From: Halomonas sp. BDJS001
GTDB taxonomy: Bacteria > Pseudomonadota > Gammaproteobacteria > Pseudomonadales > Halomonadaceae
DNA: 64,000 bases
NCBI RefSeq assembly: GCF_026104355.1
Contig: NZ_CP110535.1
Span: forward strand, 2,294,001-2,358,000
Direction: 5' to 3'
The notes beneath the pieces were generated by a model. That model was given only the letters and a program-made list of their open reading frames with translations, did not search any database and was not told where the DNA came from. Positions 16,915 through 26,956 of this stretch are shown one piece after another. Position 1 is the stretch's first letter. The number at the start of each line of letters is the position of its first letter. The position numbers and the translations under genes were made by a program.

Positions 16915-17751
16915 ATGTGGAGCCTGCTAAGGCTGTCTGCAATATCACTATCAGTACTCATGATAGCTGGTTGCTCAGATCCCAAAATTGATACTAGCTC
17001 CATGCCTGCGTCGGTTGTCTCTGTTGAGAAAGTGCGTAACTCCTTGCCCACCTACAAGCGCGATGAGTTTGATCAAGGCTTGATCATTATCGCCACGTCG
17101 ACGTCGTTTAGTGGTATCGATATTCTCAACCCCCACCGCATGAATGCCGCTGAGATTGCTGAAACTGCCAATGTGCAAATGCATGGGTTAACGGGGGATC
17201 AGGTGATTCAGCGTGCCGATCAAATTCTGCGCGAGCGTCGGGCACGCGAACGCGAACAGGCTATTCGCACCTTAAAACGGCTGGAAGAGAAGCGTGCAAA
17301 AGCCATCAGTGATCAGCAGCAGTTAGCGCGGTTTACCATTGACAGTGCGCGCTATTACATGGGCTCAAGCCCTTACGGCGCTCCGGAACCTGTGATTGAT
17401 CTTGAAGTGACCAATGGCACGGATCAGGCCATTTCTGAGCTACTGTTGAGGGGCGTGGTGACTAGCCTTGGCCACTCAGTACCTTGGGTGGATGAAACGT
17501 TTTACTACGTTGTTCCTGGTGGCATTGAGCCTGGAGAGACGTTGGAGTGGAGCCTTGCGCCTAACCGCTTTGGCCCTTGGGGAAATGCTCAAATACCCAG
17601 TGATGCAGAGTTGACGGTCACTTTGGAAGGACTGAAAGATCTGGATGAACAGCCATTATGGGACTCGCCCGAGCTAACGGAACACGAACTGGCCAGGCTT
17701 GAGCGACTGCAAAAGGAGTATGGTGGCATTGCCTTCTCCCGTTTGGAGTGA
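16915..17751 (+). CDS. Predicted lipoprotein, DUF6694-like
   Basis: This 278-residue protein has a type II signal peptide (MWSLLRLSAISLSVLMIAGC, lipobox IAGC, cysteine at 20). It then has a soluble region with a charged helical stretch (about 95-145, rich in Arg/Glu/Lys, likely coiled coil) and a beta-rich C-terminal half. The middle segment with ATSTSFSGIDILNPHRMNA and EIAETANVQMHGLTGDQVI resembles the DUF6694 lipoproteins, but I cannot confirm the family without a search. No function can be given. GAGGTGAGTGT precedes the ATG. It is flanked by a hairpin terminator region at 17775-17810. Confidence 0.8.
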   Translation: MWSLLRLSAISLSVLMIAGCSDPKIDTSSMPASVVSVEKVRNSLPTYKRDEFDQGLIIIATSTSFSGIDILNPHRMNAAEIAETANVQMHGLTGDQVIQRADQILRERRAREREQAIRTLKRLEEKRAKAISDQQQLARFTIDSARYYMGSSPYGAPEPVIDLEVTNGTDQAISELLLRGVVTSLGHSVPWVDETFYYVVPGGIEPGETLEWSLAPNRFGPWGNAQIPSDAELTVTLEGLKDLDEQPLWDSPELTEHELARLERLQKEYGGIAFSRLE

Positions 17752-17774
17752 GCCCTGTGTACAGTAAACGCTGG

Positions 17775-17810
17775 AAAACCAAAACGCCCTAGCGGTTATC
17801 CGCTAGGGCG
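17775..17810 (-). terminator. Strong hairpin between convergent genes
   Basis: A perfect 11-base stem (CGCCCTAGCGG at 17785-17795 and its complement at 17800-17810) encloses a 4-base loop. On the minus strand the stem is followed by TTTTGGTTTT, so it acts best as the rho-independent terminator of the small minus-strand gene at 17853-18053. It may also stop plus-strand transcription from the lipoprotein gene, although no T tract follows in that direction. Confidence 0.8.
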
Positions 17811-17852
17811 CCACCTGTCTCTACCAATAATCTTTGCGTTGAGGAGGAATAC

Positions 17853-18053
17853 TTACTCTTTGGCTTCATGGTCGGCGAGGGCGGCAACAATCGCCTCTTC
17901 CCACTGCCCTTCGGTTAACCCCCAGTGCTCCATTTCTGATTGATCGGCACTGCCTTCCGACGCCTCGCGCAGTTTATCGACGCTGCTGCTTTCATAGCAG
18001 TGCTTGGCGAAATCTTTGGTTTTTACATCTTTTAGCTGGTTGATCATCGACAT
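17853..18053 (-). CDS. Small hypothetical protein, 66 residues
   Basis: This acidic small protein (start MSMINQLKDVKTKDFAKHC) has no signal peptide and no membrane segment. It contains one cysteine (19) and a predicted helical C-terminus (EGQWEEAIVAALADHEAKE). AAGGAA lies before the ATG, and a strong terminator follows, so it is a real monocistronic gene. I do not recognise the family. Confidence 0.7.
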   Translation of the reverse strand: MSMINQLKDVKTKDFAKHCYESSSVDKLREASEGSADQSEMEHWGLTEGQWEEAIVAALADHEAKE

Positions 18054-18188
18054 GTTGAGTTCCTTTCAAAGTCAATAGTGAGGTAATGCCCACTCAGTGT
18101 AGCTATTCTGGCCACTTTTATCTGACTTGGTTCCCAACACTGTTTAGTTGAAGTGAGAAAAAAAGCGTGGAGAAAGCTCTCCGTGGAG

Positions 18189-18922
18189 CTAGCCAGCCAT
18201 CAGCGTATCGATAAAAATTTTACCGGCGATACTTGCCAGCAGCAGCATAACCAAATTATCGAACCAGCGGTGGGGCAGCCGATTGCCCAGGCGGGCGCCT
18301 AGAGGCATGGCGGCGAGTATGACCACAAGAGCAAGGATGCTAAACAGAAAACGTTCCAGGGTTAAAATGCCCGCGTTTAAAAGCGCCGGTATTTGGACAA
18401 TCGTAATGGCGACGAAGAAAACCGAGATGGAGCCAATAAAGACGCTACGTTTTAACTGCATCGCATTGAGAAAGGTAACCGACGCTGGCGCCGACATGCC
18501 TGCAGCGCCTTGAAGCACGCCTGCCAGTAGGCCAATGGGAATCACCAGCGCGCGGCGATGTTAAAGGGCAGGGCGATGTGCCGTTTCATCACTTTGATGA
18601 TGAGGTAAAGCACGATCACTCCCGCGACACCCAGGGACAATATTTCGGGAGATAACACGACTAATCCCCAAGTGCCCAGCACAATGCCTAACCCGCCAGC
18701 AATGGAGAACGCTGCCAAGAAGCGCAAGGGTAATAAGTGGCGTCGATATTGCCAAACCTGTAAGGCATTACTAAACAGGTTAGGTGCGACTAGTAGGGCG
18801 ATAGCGAGTTGAACGTCGTACAGCATGGTGAGAATGGGTACGACAATAACCGGAACGCCTGAACCGATGGCGCCTTTGACGATACCTGCGACGAGTAGTG
18901 CTATAAACGCAATAAACAGCAT
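18189..18922 (-). pseudogene. TauE/SafE (TSUP) family permease, interrupted by one missing base
   Basis: Two adjoining minus-strand frames (18542-18922 and 18189-18545) together form one eight-helix permease of about 245 residues. The N-terminal half has GIVKGAIGSGVPVIVVPI, and the C-terminal half has AGVLQGAAGMSAP, which are the two repeat signatures of the sulfite exporter TauE/SafE family. The join reads NIAARW then stop; adding one G to the GG of TGG gives AARWVIPIGLLAGVL, continuous with the second frame. Substrate unknown (these proteins move organic or inorganic anions). A sequencing deletion is the simplest explanation. Confidence 0.85.
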
Positions 18923-19054
18923 AAGGCGACCCGGCCCCTTTTAGCGTACAGCCGCCGTTCCACCGGCAGCTGTGCGTATTGATTCCCTTCAGGATTAGGT
19001 TTTGTCTGAAAAGTCGGCGGGCGCAGCCAGTTGTCAGACAGAGCCCAAGAGCTG

Positions 19055-20437
19055 TTATTTCAGCACATAGCAGGGTACATAGTGCTGGCCATCGAGTTTC
19101 ATGCGCCCTTGGGCGACAAACGAGGTAAGCAGCTCGTCAAGACGCTGCATGAGCTCGGGCTCTGCGGTCAGTACAAAGGGGCCGTGAGCTTCAATGGCAC
19201 GAATGCCAGCCTCTTTGACATTGCCCGCGACGATCCCCGAGAAAGCGCGGCGCAGATTGGCGGCGAGCTCATGGGTGGGTTGTTGACGGTGCAGGGCCAG
19301 CGAGCGCATTGCTTCGTGCGTCGGTTCAAAAGTGGCCTGGAAGTCCCGCGCAATGGTCAGACGCCAGTTGTAGTAGAAAGCATCCTGGTGGGTGCGTCGG
19401 AATTCAGCGATCTCATCGATACCCTGACGCATGGTGCGCGCAACTGATACCGGGTCGCCGGTAATGATGGTGTAGTAGCGGCGGATACCTTCACCAAGGG
19501 TATAGACCAGGAACTCATCAATTTTCTGAAAGTAGGCCGCAGAATTAGCCGGGCCGGTGAAGATTAACGGGAAAGGAATCTCTTTGTTACTGGGGTGCAG
19601 GAGAATGCCCAGCAGATAGAGAATCTCTTCTGCAGTGCCTACGCCGCCAGGGAAAACGATAATGCCATGGCCTAAGCGTACAAAGGCTTCCAAGCGTTTT
19701 TCAATATCTGGCATGACCACCAGTTCATTGACAATGGGGTTAGGCGCTTCAGCGGCGATAATGCCGGGCTCTGAAATACCCAAATAGCGGCCCTCTTTAC
19801 GCCGCTGTTTGGCATGGGCCACATTGGCGCCTTTCATGGGGCCTTTCATGGCGCCTGGCCCACAGCCGGTACAAATATCCAAGTCGCGCAGGCCTAAGTG
19901 GTAACCTACATCTTTGGTATATTCATACTCTTCCCGGGAGATAGAGTGCCCACCCCAGCACACCACCAGGCTAGGGTCACGGCCGGGTTTTAGTGTTCCC
20001 GCTTTGCGCAGAATATGGAAGACCGCATTGGTAGTTCCTTCTCCCGTACTCAGGTCAAAACGATTGTGGTGCTGAATCTCGTTGTAGACGTAAACAATAT
20101 CGCGAATGATCGAGGATAGATGCTCACGGATACCGCGAATCATGCGGCCATCGACAAAGGCTTCGGCGGGGGCGTTAGTGAGCTTTAAGCGAATCCCGCG
20201 GTCTTGCTGCAGCACTTCAATATCGAAATCTTTATAGGCTTCTAAAATCGCCAGGCTATCATCGGTGGGGTTGCCGCAATTGAGTACTGCCAACGCACAG
20301 CGCCGAAGTAGATCGTGTAGACCGCTTTGAGACGTTTTATGCAGTCGGTTGACTTCATGCTGAGAGAGGACTTCGAGGCTGCCTTCGGGGGAAATAATGC
20401 TGGAAAGGGTGGCGCGAGGTTGAGCGTTTTCGGTCAT
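19055..20437 (-). CDS. ppnN: Pyrimidine/purine nucleotide 5'-monophosphate nucleosidase
   Basis: This 460-residue LOG-domain protein closely follows E. coli PpnN (YgdH, 454 residues), which splits nucleoside monophosphates into base and ribose 5-phosphate and is stimulated by (p)ppGpp. Diagnostic segments are FVDGRMIRGIREHL, VVCWGGHSISREEYEY, CTGCGPGAMKGPMKGA, and the LOG motif FPGGVGTAEEILYLLGIL. The N-terminal and C-terminal regulatory domains are both present. The start at 20437 (MTENAQPRATL) gives a length near the family norm. In-frame ATGs further upstream (20476 and earlier) have no ribosome site and add unrelated residues. Confidence 0.93.
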   Translation of the reverse strand: MTENAQPRATLSSIISPEGSLEVLSQHEVNRLHKTSQSGLHDLLRRCALAVLNCGNPTDDSLAILEAYKDFDIEVLQQDRGIRLKLTNAPAEAFVDGRMIRGIREHLSSIIRDIVYVYNEIQHHNRFDLSTGEGTTNAVFHILRKAGTLKPGRDPSLVVCWGGHSISREEYEYTKDVGYHLGLRDLDICTGCGPGAMKGPMKGANVAHAKQRRKEGRYLGISEPGIIAAEAPNPIVNELVVMPDIEKRLEAFVRLGHGIIVFPGGVGTAEEILYLLGILLHPSNKEIPFPLIFTGPANSAAYFQKIDEFLVYTLGEGIRRYYTIITGDPVSVARTMRQGIDEIAEFRRTHQDAFYYNWRLTIARDFQATFEPTHEAMRSLALHRQQPTHELAANLRRAFSGIVAGNVKEAGIRAIEAHGPFVLTAEPELMQRLDELLTSFVAQGRMKLDGQHYVPCYVLK

Positions 20438-20668
20438 TAGCGGGACTGTCCCTAATCGTTTGATGTCTCTTGGCATACTACCACGCCCAAGCGGCGGGTA
20501 CAGCGCAGAAGCTGGCCCGCGCGGCTGTGCTATTATGAAGCATATTTTACAGAACGGCGGCAATAGCGCTTTTGTTTACTGGCGTTAGTTACTGGCTAAG
20601 CGATTGCCTAAAGCGTGTTCTCATAGAGAGCGGCTAAAGACCGTTACCCAAGACCATGGCGCTTCACT

Positions 20669-21574
20669 ATGTTCAATGCCCACTATTTTCGTACCTTTAT
20701 TACGCTTGTTGAAACGGGCAGTTTTACCCGTACGGCGCAACGTTTAGAGATGACCCAGCCGGGCGTAAGCCAGCACGTCCGCAAGTTAGAGGACTATTTA
20801 AATAAAGCGCTGCTAGAGCGTAAAGGGCGTAGCTTTACACTAACCGAATCGGGGCGGCGTGCTTACGACTACGCCTTAAAGCTGTTTGCTGAGCATGAGC
20901 AGTTTCGTCATGGCCTTGACGATGACTCTTTGGATAGCGGTGACTGCCGTATTGCCTCGCCGGGTAGCGTTGGCCTGATGTTCTATCCGTATATATTGGG
21001 GCAGCAGCAGATGCACCCCAATTTAACGGTCAATTATAGCTTTGCGTTTAATCACGAAATCGTTAATGACCTGCTCGAAGGGCGTTATGACATTGGGATA
21101 GTCACCGAAGCGATGCGCCACCCTGAACTGGATTGCAGTATTTGGCACGAAGAGCCGCTCTGCCTGGTGGTGCCTGCCGATTTTGCGGGCAGCACGCTGT
21201 CCGATTTAATGGGCATCGGCTTTCTCAACTATTACGATGGCATCAACCACGCCAATGCGCTGCTGCGCGCCAATTACCCCGATGAGTTCCGCTCGATGAC
21301 CCATTTTCGCCATCAAGGCTTTACCAATGAAGTCAGTATGGTGCTGGATGCGGTGGCCAGAGGGTTGGGCTTTAGCGTGGTGTCGCGATTGGTATTGGAA
21401 ACTTCGCCCTGGCAGCGCCAGGTAAAAGCGTTGAACCTGCCTAATGCGGTCAATGAAGTCCTCTATTTGCTGCGCCGCCGTGACTCTGTGCTGCCTAAGC
21501 GTTACGAGAAGCTGTTAGACGGCTTTCATGCTCAGCGCCTGCAAGAAAAAACGCCCCTGATGCCGTCTAGTTAA
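20669..21574 (+). CDS. LysR-family transcriptional regulator
   Basis: This 301-residue regulator has an N-terminal winged helix (FRTFITLVETGSFTRTAQRLEMTQPGVSQHVRKLEDYL, read from residue 7) and a type 2 periplasmic-binding-like effector domain from about residue 90. It is divergent from ppnN (231-base gap) and convergent with gcvP. Its stop codon lies inside the loop of the gcvP terminator hairpin. The target is unknown. Confidence 0.92.
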   Translation: MFNAHYFRTFITLVETGSFTRTAQRLEMTQPGVSQHVRKLEDYLNKALLERKGRSFTLTESGRRAYDYALKLFAEHEQFRHGLDDDSLDSGDCRIASPGSVGLMFYPYILGQQQMHPNLTVNYSFAFNHEIVNDLLEGRYDIGIVTEAMRHPELDCSIWHEEPLCLVVPADFAGSTLSDLMGIGFLNYYDGINHANALLRANYPDEFRSMTHFRHQGFTNEVSMVLDAVARGLGFSVVSRLVLETSPWQRQVKALNLPNAVNEVLYLLRRRDSVLPKRYEKLLDGFHAQRLQEKTPLMPSS

Positions 21575-21589
21575 GGCACCCAGGGCGTT
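21545..21589 (-). terminator. Rho-independent terminator of gcvPH overlapping the LysR gene end
   Basis: Read on the minus strand, AACGCCC (21589-21583) pairs with GGGCGTT (21556-21550), an inner TGCC/GGCA pair adds to the stem, and a run of T follows (21551-21545). It lies 63 bases past the gcvP stop. Unusually, it overlaps the last codons of the convergent LysR gene. Confidence 0.65.
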
Positions 21590-21651
21590 CTGGTTACTTA
21601 AAGCACTCCTTACTTAAAGCGCGATAAATTCACATCTTGCCAGCTACGTTG

Positions 21652-24546
21652 TTAGTCACGATATTCATCGATGCTGGGGCAGGAGCAGATTAACTGGCGG
21701 TCACCAAAAACGTTATCGACGCGGTTGACGGCGGGCCAGTATTTAGCGGCTTGCACCGCTGCTGTTGGGAAGGCGGCCAACTGGCGATCGTAAGGCCGCT
21801 GCCAGTCGCTATCCATTAGATCCGCCTGGGTATGCGGTGCATTGACCAGCGGATTATTATCCAGCGGCCACTCGCCGCTCTCCACTCTCGCAATCTCGTC
21901 ACGAATGGCAATCATCGCATCGCAGAAGCGGTCGATTTCATACAGCGACTCAGACTCGGTGGGTTCGATCATAAGCGTGCCCGGCACTGGGAACGACATG
22001 GTCGGTGCGTGGAAGCCGTAATCCATCAGGCGTTTGGCGATATCCTCTTCGCTAATCCCCGAGGCTGCTTTGAGCGGACGAATATCGATAATGCATTCGT
22101 GAGCAACGGTGCCATTCTGCCCGCGGTAGAGAATGGGGAATGCCGCTTCCAGACGCTTGGCAATATAGTTGGCGTTTAGGATAGCTAGCTCGGTGGCTTC
22201 CCGCAGCCCGCGTGCGCCCATCATCTTAATGTAGGCCCAGGAGATAGGGAGAATTGAAGCACTGCCAAACGCCGCCGCCGATACCGCACCACTATCCGCG
22301 TTAACGCCGTTGATCGGCGTTACTACGTGGTTGGAAACGTAGGGCGCCAGATGGGCTTTCACGCCGATAGGGCCCATGCCCGGGCCGCCGCCGCCGTGGG
22401 GAATACAGAACGTTTTATGCAGGTTAAGGTGAGAGACATCGCCACCAAAATCACCGGGGCGGGTTAACCCTACCTGGGCGTTCATATTGGCGCCATCGAT
22501 ATACACCTGGCCACCGTTGTCGTGAACGATCTTGCACGCTTCGCGCACGCTGGTTTCAAATACGCCGTGTGTGGAAGGGTAGGTCAGCATAATGGCGGAG
22601 AGCTGGTCGCGATGCTGCTCGGCTTTAGCGCGTAGGTCTGCCATATCGATATTGCCGTTTTGGTCGCACTCGACCACCACTACTTTCATCTGCACCATAG
22701 CTGCCGAGGCCGGGTTGGTGCCGTGGGCGGAGCTTGGGATCAGGCAGACATCGCGATGTCCCTCACCCTGGGCTGCCTGATAGCGACGAATCGCCACCAG
22801 GCCTGCGTATTCGCCCTGGGCGCCGGAATTGGGTTGCATCGAGAGGTGATCGTAACCGGTGACTTCGACCAAGAAGGCTGAGAGTTCGTCGATCATTTGA
22901 TGATAGCCAGCCACCTGATCGCGGGGCGCGAAGGGGTGTAGATGTGCAAACGAGGGCCAGGAGACGGGGATCATTTCGCTGGTGGCGTTAAGCTTCATGG
23001 TGCAGGATCCAAGCGGAATCATCGCATGAGCCAGCGACAGATCCTTATTCTCAAGGCGCTTCAAGTAGCGCAGCATTTCGGTTTCGCTGCGGTAACGGTT
23101 AAAGGTGGGATGGCTCAAAAAGTCGCTTTCGCGCTGGCAGACCGCGGGAATGCCGGAAGCACCGTTAGCCACCACCTGCTCGTCGAGTACTGCAACGGCA
23201 AGACCGTGCTCGTCACCCAGCAGTACGTCAAACAGCGTTGCTACGTCGCGGGCGGTGGTGGTTTCATCCAGACTTATGCCTACATCGCCATTGCCGAAGT
23301 AGTGCAGATTAATGTCGTGGGTCATGGCACGACCATGGATCTTGCCAGCGTCAATGCCGGTCAAACGCAGCGTATCGAACCAACTTTCATGCGCGAGCGT
23401 TATGCCTGCCTGCTTAAGGCCTTCGGCGAGCAGGGTTGTCAGGCGGTGAACCCGACCGGCAATTTTGCGCAGCCCTTCAGCGCCGTGATAAGTGGCGTAA
23501 AAACCTGCAATGTTGGCCAGTAACGCTTGGGCAGTACAGATGTTTGAGGTCGCTTTCTCGCGGCGGATATGCTGCTCGCGGGTCTGCATTGCCATTCGCA
23601 GGGCTGTGTTGCCGCGGCTATCTTTTGACACACCGATAATCCGCCCAGGGATCGAGCGCTTGAGTTTATCGGAAGTCGCGAAGAACGCCGCATGGGGGCC
23701 GCCAAAGCCCATGGGAACGCCAAAGCGTTGGGAGTTACCAATCACAATGTCCGCACCCAACTGGCCGGGCTCTTTAAGCAGCACCAGGCTCAACAGGTCG
23801 CTGGCCACGCAGGTCATGATGTTGCGCTCGGCCGCTGCGCTTAATAGCGGCGCCAGGTCGCGCACTTCACCACTGGCGGAGGGGTACTGGACTAAGGCCC
23901 CAAAGACATCGTGGTTGGCTAGTTCTTCAGCAGGCCCGGTGATCAAGTCAAAGCCAAAGAACTCGGCGCGGGTTTTGACCACGTCCAGCGTTTGCGGGAA
24001 AACGTCATCGGCGACGAAAAAAGCGTTGGATTTGCTTCTCTTGTTGCCACGCTTACACAGCGCCATGGCTTCGGCGGCGGCGGTGGCTTCGTCGAGCAGC
24101 GACGCATTGGCCAGCTCCATACCGGTTAGATCCATCACTACTTGTTGGAAGTTCAGCAGGCCTTCCAGACGGCCTTGAGAGATCTCTGGCTGGTAGGGGG
24201 TATAGGCGGTGTACCAGCCCGGGTTTTCCAATACGTTGCGCTGAATCACTGCGGGCATATGGGTGCCGTAGTAGCCTTGGCCAATATAGCTTTTAGTCAC
24301 GCGGTTTTGCCGCGCTAGCTGGGCTAGGTACTCTAGCGCCTCTGACTCGCTGCGCGGTTCATCAAGCGCTAGCTCACGGCCAAGACGGATATCGCTCGGC
24401 ACGGTCTGTTCAATCAGATCTTCCATGTGCTGCATGTTGAGCGCTTTTAACATGGTGGCCACGTCATCTTGACTTGGACCATTATGACGTTTGATAAAAG
24501 CATCGTGATCGGCCAGCTCGGCCAGACGGCGTGTTTCAAGAGACAT
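21652..24546 (-). CDS. gcvP: Glycine dehydrogenase (decarboxylating), P protein
   Basis: This 964-residue single-chain P protein of the glycine cleavage system (E. coli 957) decarboxylates glycine and passes the aminomethyl group to GcvH. The N-terminal half starts with [15 protein letters not shown]. The C-terminal half contains the PLP site in [21 protein letters not shown] (the Lys in LHKT) and the [15 protein letters not shown] segment. It lies 99 bases downstream of gcvH on the same strand and ends in a hairpin terminator. gcvT is on the other strand some 2.4 kb away beyond gcvP and gcvH. Confidence 0.98.
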   Translation of the reverse strand: MSLETRRLAELADHDAFIKRHNGPSQDDVATMLKALNMQHMEDLIEQTVPSDIRLGRELALDEPRSESEALEYLAQLARQNRVTKSYIGQGYYGTHMPAVIQRNVLENPGWYTAYTPYQPEISQGRLEGLLNFQQVVMDLTGMELANASLLDEATAAAEAMALCKRGNKRSKSNAFFVADDVFPQTLDVVKTRAEFFGFDLITGPAEELANHDVFGALVQYPSASGEVRDLAPLLSAAAERNIMTCVASDLLSLVLLKEPGQLGADIVIGNSQRFGVPMGFGGPHAAFFATSDKLKRSIPGRIIGVSKDSRGNTALRMAMQTREQHIRREKATSNICTAQALLANIAGFYATYHGAEGLRKIAGRVHRLTTLLAEGLKQAGITLAHESWFDTLRLTGIDAGKIHGRAMTHDINLHYFGNGDVGISLDETTTARDVATLFDVLLGDEHGLAVAVLDEQVVANGASGIPAVCQRESDFLSHPTFNRYRSETEMLRYLKRLENKDLSLAHAMIPLGSCTMKLNATSEMIPVSWPSFAHLHPFAPRDQVAGYHQMIDELSAFLVEVTGYDHLSMQPNSGAQGEYAGLVAIRRYQAAQGEGHRDVCLIPSSAHGTNPASAAMVQMKVVVVECDQNGNIDMADLRAKAEQHRDQLSAIMLTYPSTHGVFETSVREACKIVHDNGGQVYIDGANMNAQVGLTRPGDFGGDVSHLNLHKTFCIPHGGGGPGMGPIGVKAHLAPYVSNHVVTPINGVNADSGAVSAAAFGSASILPISWAYIKMMGARGLREATELAILNANYIAKRLEAAFPILYRGQNGTVAHECIIDIRPLKAASGISEEDIAKRLMDYGFHAPTMSFPVPGTLMIEPTESESLYEIDRFCDAMIAIRDEIARVESGEWPLDNNPLVNAPHTQADLMDSDWQRPYDRQLAAFPTAAVQAAKYWPAVNRVDNVFGDRQLICSCPSIDEYRD

Positions 24547-24645
24547 GAAGAAGATTCCGGACGTTAAGAGAGAACCGTGCAGGGCGATAAGCGCAGAGCC
24601 GCCAAAATTAACGACAGGCCCTGCTATTTAATGCGACTAAATGAC

Positions 24646-25035
24646 TTAGTCGTCGGCGCTTAGCGTTGCTTGATAGGCGTCGGCATCCAGCAGGCCGTCA
24701 AGGGCGTCGCCGTCTAAGCGCACTTTCATAATCCAGCCACCTTCGTAAGGCGCTTCATTGACCGTTTCGGGGGCGTCTTCAAGGGTTTCATTCACCTCAA
24801 TGACTTCGCCAACCACTGGCGAGTAGAGATCAGAAGCGGCTTTGACCGATTCGATAACGCCAAACTCTTGGCCTTTGCTCAGCGCGGTACCTACTTCAGG
24901 CAGTTCAACGAACACGACATCACCTAACGCCTGCTGGGCGTGATCAGTAATGCCAACGGTCACGGTGCCGTCTTGATTATCAAGCACCCACTCGTGGCTT
25001 TCAGCGTAACGGAGATTGGCAGGAAGATTGCTCAT
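24646..25035 (-). CDS. gcvH: Glycine cleavage system H protein (lipoyl carrier)
   Basis: This 129-residue lipoyl-domain protein shuttles the aminomethyl group between P, T and L proteins. The lipoylated lysine is K65 in GVIESVKAASDLYSP, and the ITDHAQQALGDVVFVELP segment is typical. It is the first gene of the gcvH-gcvP pair. Its 5' leader is long and is described in the entry for 25036-25423. Confidence 0.98.
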   Translation of the reverse strand: MSNLPANLRYAESHEWVLDNQDGTVTVGITDHAQQALGDVVFVELPEVGTALSKGQEFGVIESVKAASDLYSPVVGEVIEVNETLEDAPETVNEAPYEGGWIMKVRLDGDALDGLLDADAYQATLSADD

Positions 25036-25423
25036 GATGTTTTCCTATATGAAACAGTTTACTGGGCCCGAGCATACTAGCGTTTGTCGCTCGCCTTGGC
25101 GAATAGTGGCTAGGGCGGGTCGAGCGAATAAACCAGCATGTTAACGTGTTTCCAATCGGAAACAAATTTCTTCTTTGCTCCATAGCGTGCTGGGTAGCGT
25201 TATCTGTCCAGTTACTTTTTCGCCTGGGGGCAGAAGTCGGATTATGAAAAAAGCGGTATCCTCTATGCGCAAGCGACATCACCCTAGATGCTTGCTAAGT
25301 TTATGGTGTAAAACGTTTACATCCTATGCTAACCAGCCATAGCGACGTCGCAAATAACCACTATATGGTAGCCAATCAACAATACACACCACCATTGCAT
25401 ACCAACAAAGCGAGGAAATGAAC
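25036..25423. other. Divergent intergenic region between gcvH and the AGCS symporter
   Basis: This 388-base gap has no convincing gene. On the minus strand, about 165-185 bases before the gcvH start, CCCAGGCGAAAAAG followed by GGACAG (25204-25229) resembles the 3' half of a glycine riboswitch (CUCAGGCAAAAGGACAG). The 5' core (GGAGAG and GCCGAAGGRGCAA) is not recognisable, so it is at best a divergent or remnant aptamer. A 7-base stem with 4-base loop lies at 25147-25164. A palindrome at 25307-25321 is listed separately. Confidence 0.3.
25307..25321. promoter_or_regulatory. Operator-like palindrome upstream of the AGCS symporter
   Basis: TGTAAA ACG TTTACA is a perfect 6-base inverted repeat with a 3-base centre, about 103 bases before the symporter start codon and 272 before gcvH. 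This looks like a repressor or activator site; the protein is unknown. It could control either divergent transcript. Confidence 0.35.
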
Positions 25424-26833
25424 ATGGAAGCATTAACTAGCCTCTTAGGGGCAATCAACGGCGTGGTCTGGGGGCCCGTCATGTTGATTCTGCTACTCGG
25501 TGTGGGGATTTACCTGCAGCTTGGCTTGAAACTGATGCCGATTAGAAAGCTCGGCATGGGTTTCAAGCTAATGTGGGCCGGGCGTGATGCGAAGCCTGGG
25601 GTGGGTAAAGCAGCCCCTTCCAAAGAGGGTGATGAAGGGGAAATATCGCCTTTTGATGCCTTGATGACCGCACTCTCTGCGACCATCGGCACCGGTAATA
25701 TTGCCGGTGTCGCCACGGCCATCGCGTTAGGTGGGCCCGGCGCGGTGTTTTGGATGTGGATTACCGCACTGGTGGGCATGGCCACTAAGTTTTCCGAAGC
25801 GGTGCTGGCCGTGCGTTATCGTGAAACTGATAGTACCGGTTATCACGTGGGCGGGCCGATGTTTTACATCAAGAATGGCCTGGGTAAAAAGTGGCTATGG
25901 TTAGGCGGCCTGTTCTCGTTTTTTGGCGCTGTCGCAGCCTTTGGGATCGGCAATACCGTTCAGTCCAACTCCGTTGCTGACGCCATGGACGCCACCTTCG
26001 GTGTGCCGCACTGGCTCACAGGTGTGGTTATTATGGTACTGGCGGGCGCGGTGATACTGGGCGGTATCAAGCGTATCGCTAAAGTAGCGGGCAAGTTGGT
26101 GCCAGTTATGGGCATTGCCTATGTAGTGGCTGGCTTGTTGGTATTGATCGTCAATGCCGGGCAGATCGGTGAAGCCTTTGGGTTGATCTTCTACTACGCC
26201 TTTAACCCCATGGCGGCTGCAGGCGGTTTCGCGGGTGCTGCTGTCATGGCGGCGATTCGTTTTGGTGTGGCACGCGGTATCTTCTCCAACGAAGCGGGCT
26301 TGGGTAGTGCGCCTATTGCTCACGCAGCGGCCAAAACCAAGAACCCGGTACGCCAGGGCTTAATCGCGATGCTGGGTACCTTTATCGATACCATCATTGT
26401 GTGCACGATTACCGCGCTGGTGATTTTGACCTCAACGGTTTGGCAAGAAGGTGAAGCGGGGGCGTCGCTGACCGCGCTCTCGTTTGATGCGGCACTGCCT
26501 GGCTTTGGTAATCAGATCGTTGCTGTTGCCTTGGCGGTTTTCGCCTTTACCACCATTCTGGGCTGGTCATTTTACGGTGAGAAGTGCTGCCAGTTCCTTT
26601 TTGGTACCCGCTCAATTATGCTCTACCGCGTACTGTTCGTACTGGCTATTCCGCTGGGCGCTATCGCTCAACTGGGCTTTATCTGGCTCATGGCGGATAC
26701 CTTCAACGCTATGATGGCAATCCCGAACCTAATTGCCTTGGCACTACTTTCGCCGGTAGTCTTTAAGCTAACCAAGGACTATTTTGACGGCAAAGACGTA
26801 TTGCCGGGTGAAGAACTGGGTCACGATCAATAA
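25424..26833 (+). CDS. Alanine/glycine:cation symporter (AGCS family)
   Basis: This 469-residue inner-membrane Na+-coupled carrier has about 10-11 hydrophobic segments. The family signature SATIGTGNIAGVATAIALGG is near residue 85, followed by GGPMFYI and FSNEAGLGSAPIAHAAA, where substrate-binding residues cluster in this family. The second ATG (25424, MEALTSLLGAING) was chosen because GAGG lies 8 bases before it; the ATG at 25418 is only 2 bases from that site. Position directly upstream of gcvT suggests it imports glycine (or alanine) for the cleavage system. A terminator follows at 26880-26925. Confidence 0.92.
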   Translation: MEALTSLLGAINGVVWGPVMLILLLGVGIYLQLGLKLMPIRKLGMGFKLMWAGRDAKPGVGKAAPSKEGDEGEISPFDALMTALSATIGTGNIAGVATAIALGGPGAVFWMWITALVGMATKFSEAVLAVRYRETDSTGYHVGGPMFYIKNGLGKKWLWLGGLFSFFGAVAAFGIGNTVQSNSVADAMDATFGVPHWLTGVVIMVLAGAVILGGIKRIAKVAGKLVPVMGIAYVVAGLLVLIVNAGQIGEAFGLIFYYAFNPMAAAGGFAGAAVMAAIRFGVARGIFSNEAGLGSAPIAHAAAKTKNPVRQGLIAMLGTFIDTIIVCTITALVILTSTVWQEGEAGASLTALSFDAALPGFGNQIVAVALAVFAFTTILGWSFYGEKCCQFLFGTRSIMLYRVLFVLAIPLGAIAQLGFIWLMADTFNAMMAIPNLIALALLSPVVFKLTKDYFDGKDVLPGEELGHDQ

Positions 26834-26879
26834 TGCCCACAGCGCGTTCATTGGCGCTGTAGGTGAAGGTGAATAACAG

Positions 26880-26925
26880 GAGAGTCGGGAAGACACTTGA
26901 TCGGTGGCTTCCCGTTCTCTTTTTT
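26880..26925 (+). terminator. Rho-independent terminator after the AGCS symporter
   Basis: CGGGAAG (26886-26892) pairs with CTTCCCG (26908-26914), extended by AGAG/CTCT below a small internal loop, and is followed by six T (26920-26925). It separates the symporter from gcvT, so gcvT probably needs its own promoter or read-through. Confidence 0.75.
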
Positions 26926-26956
26926 GAGCGAACACTTTTAAATGAGGAAAGCCCCT

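Noticed and set aside
25001..25282. Minus-strand 93-codon frame across the gcvH leader
   Set aside because: It has no ribosome site, overlaps the start of gcvH in another frame, and its composition is not protein-like.
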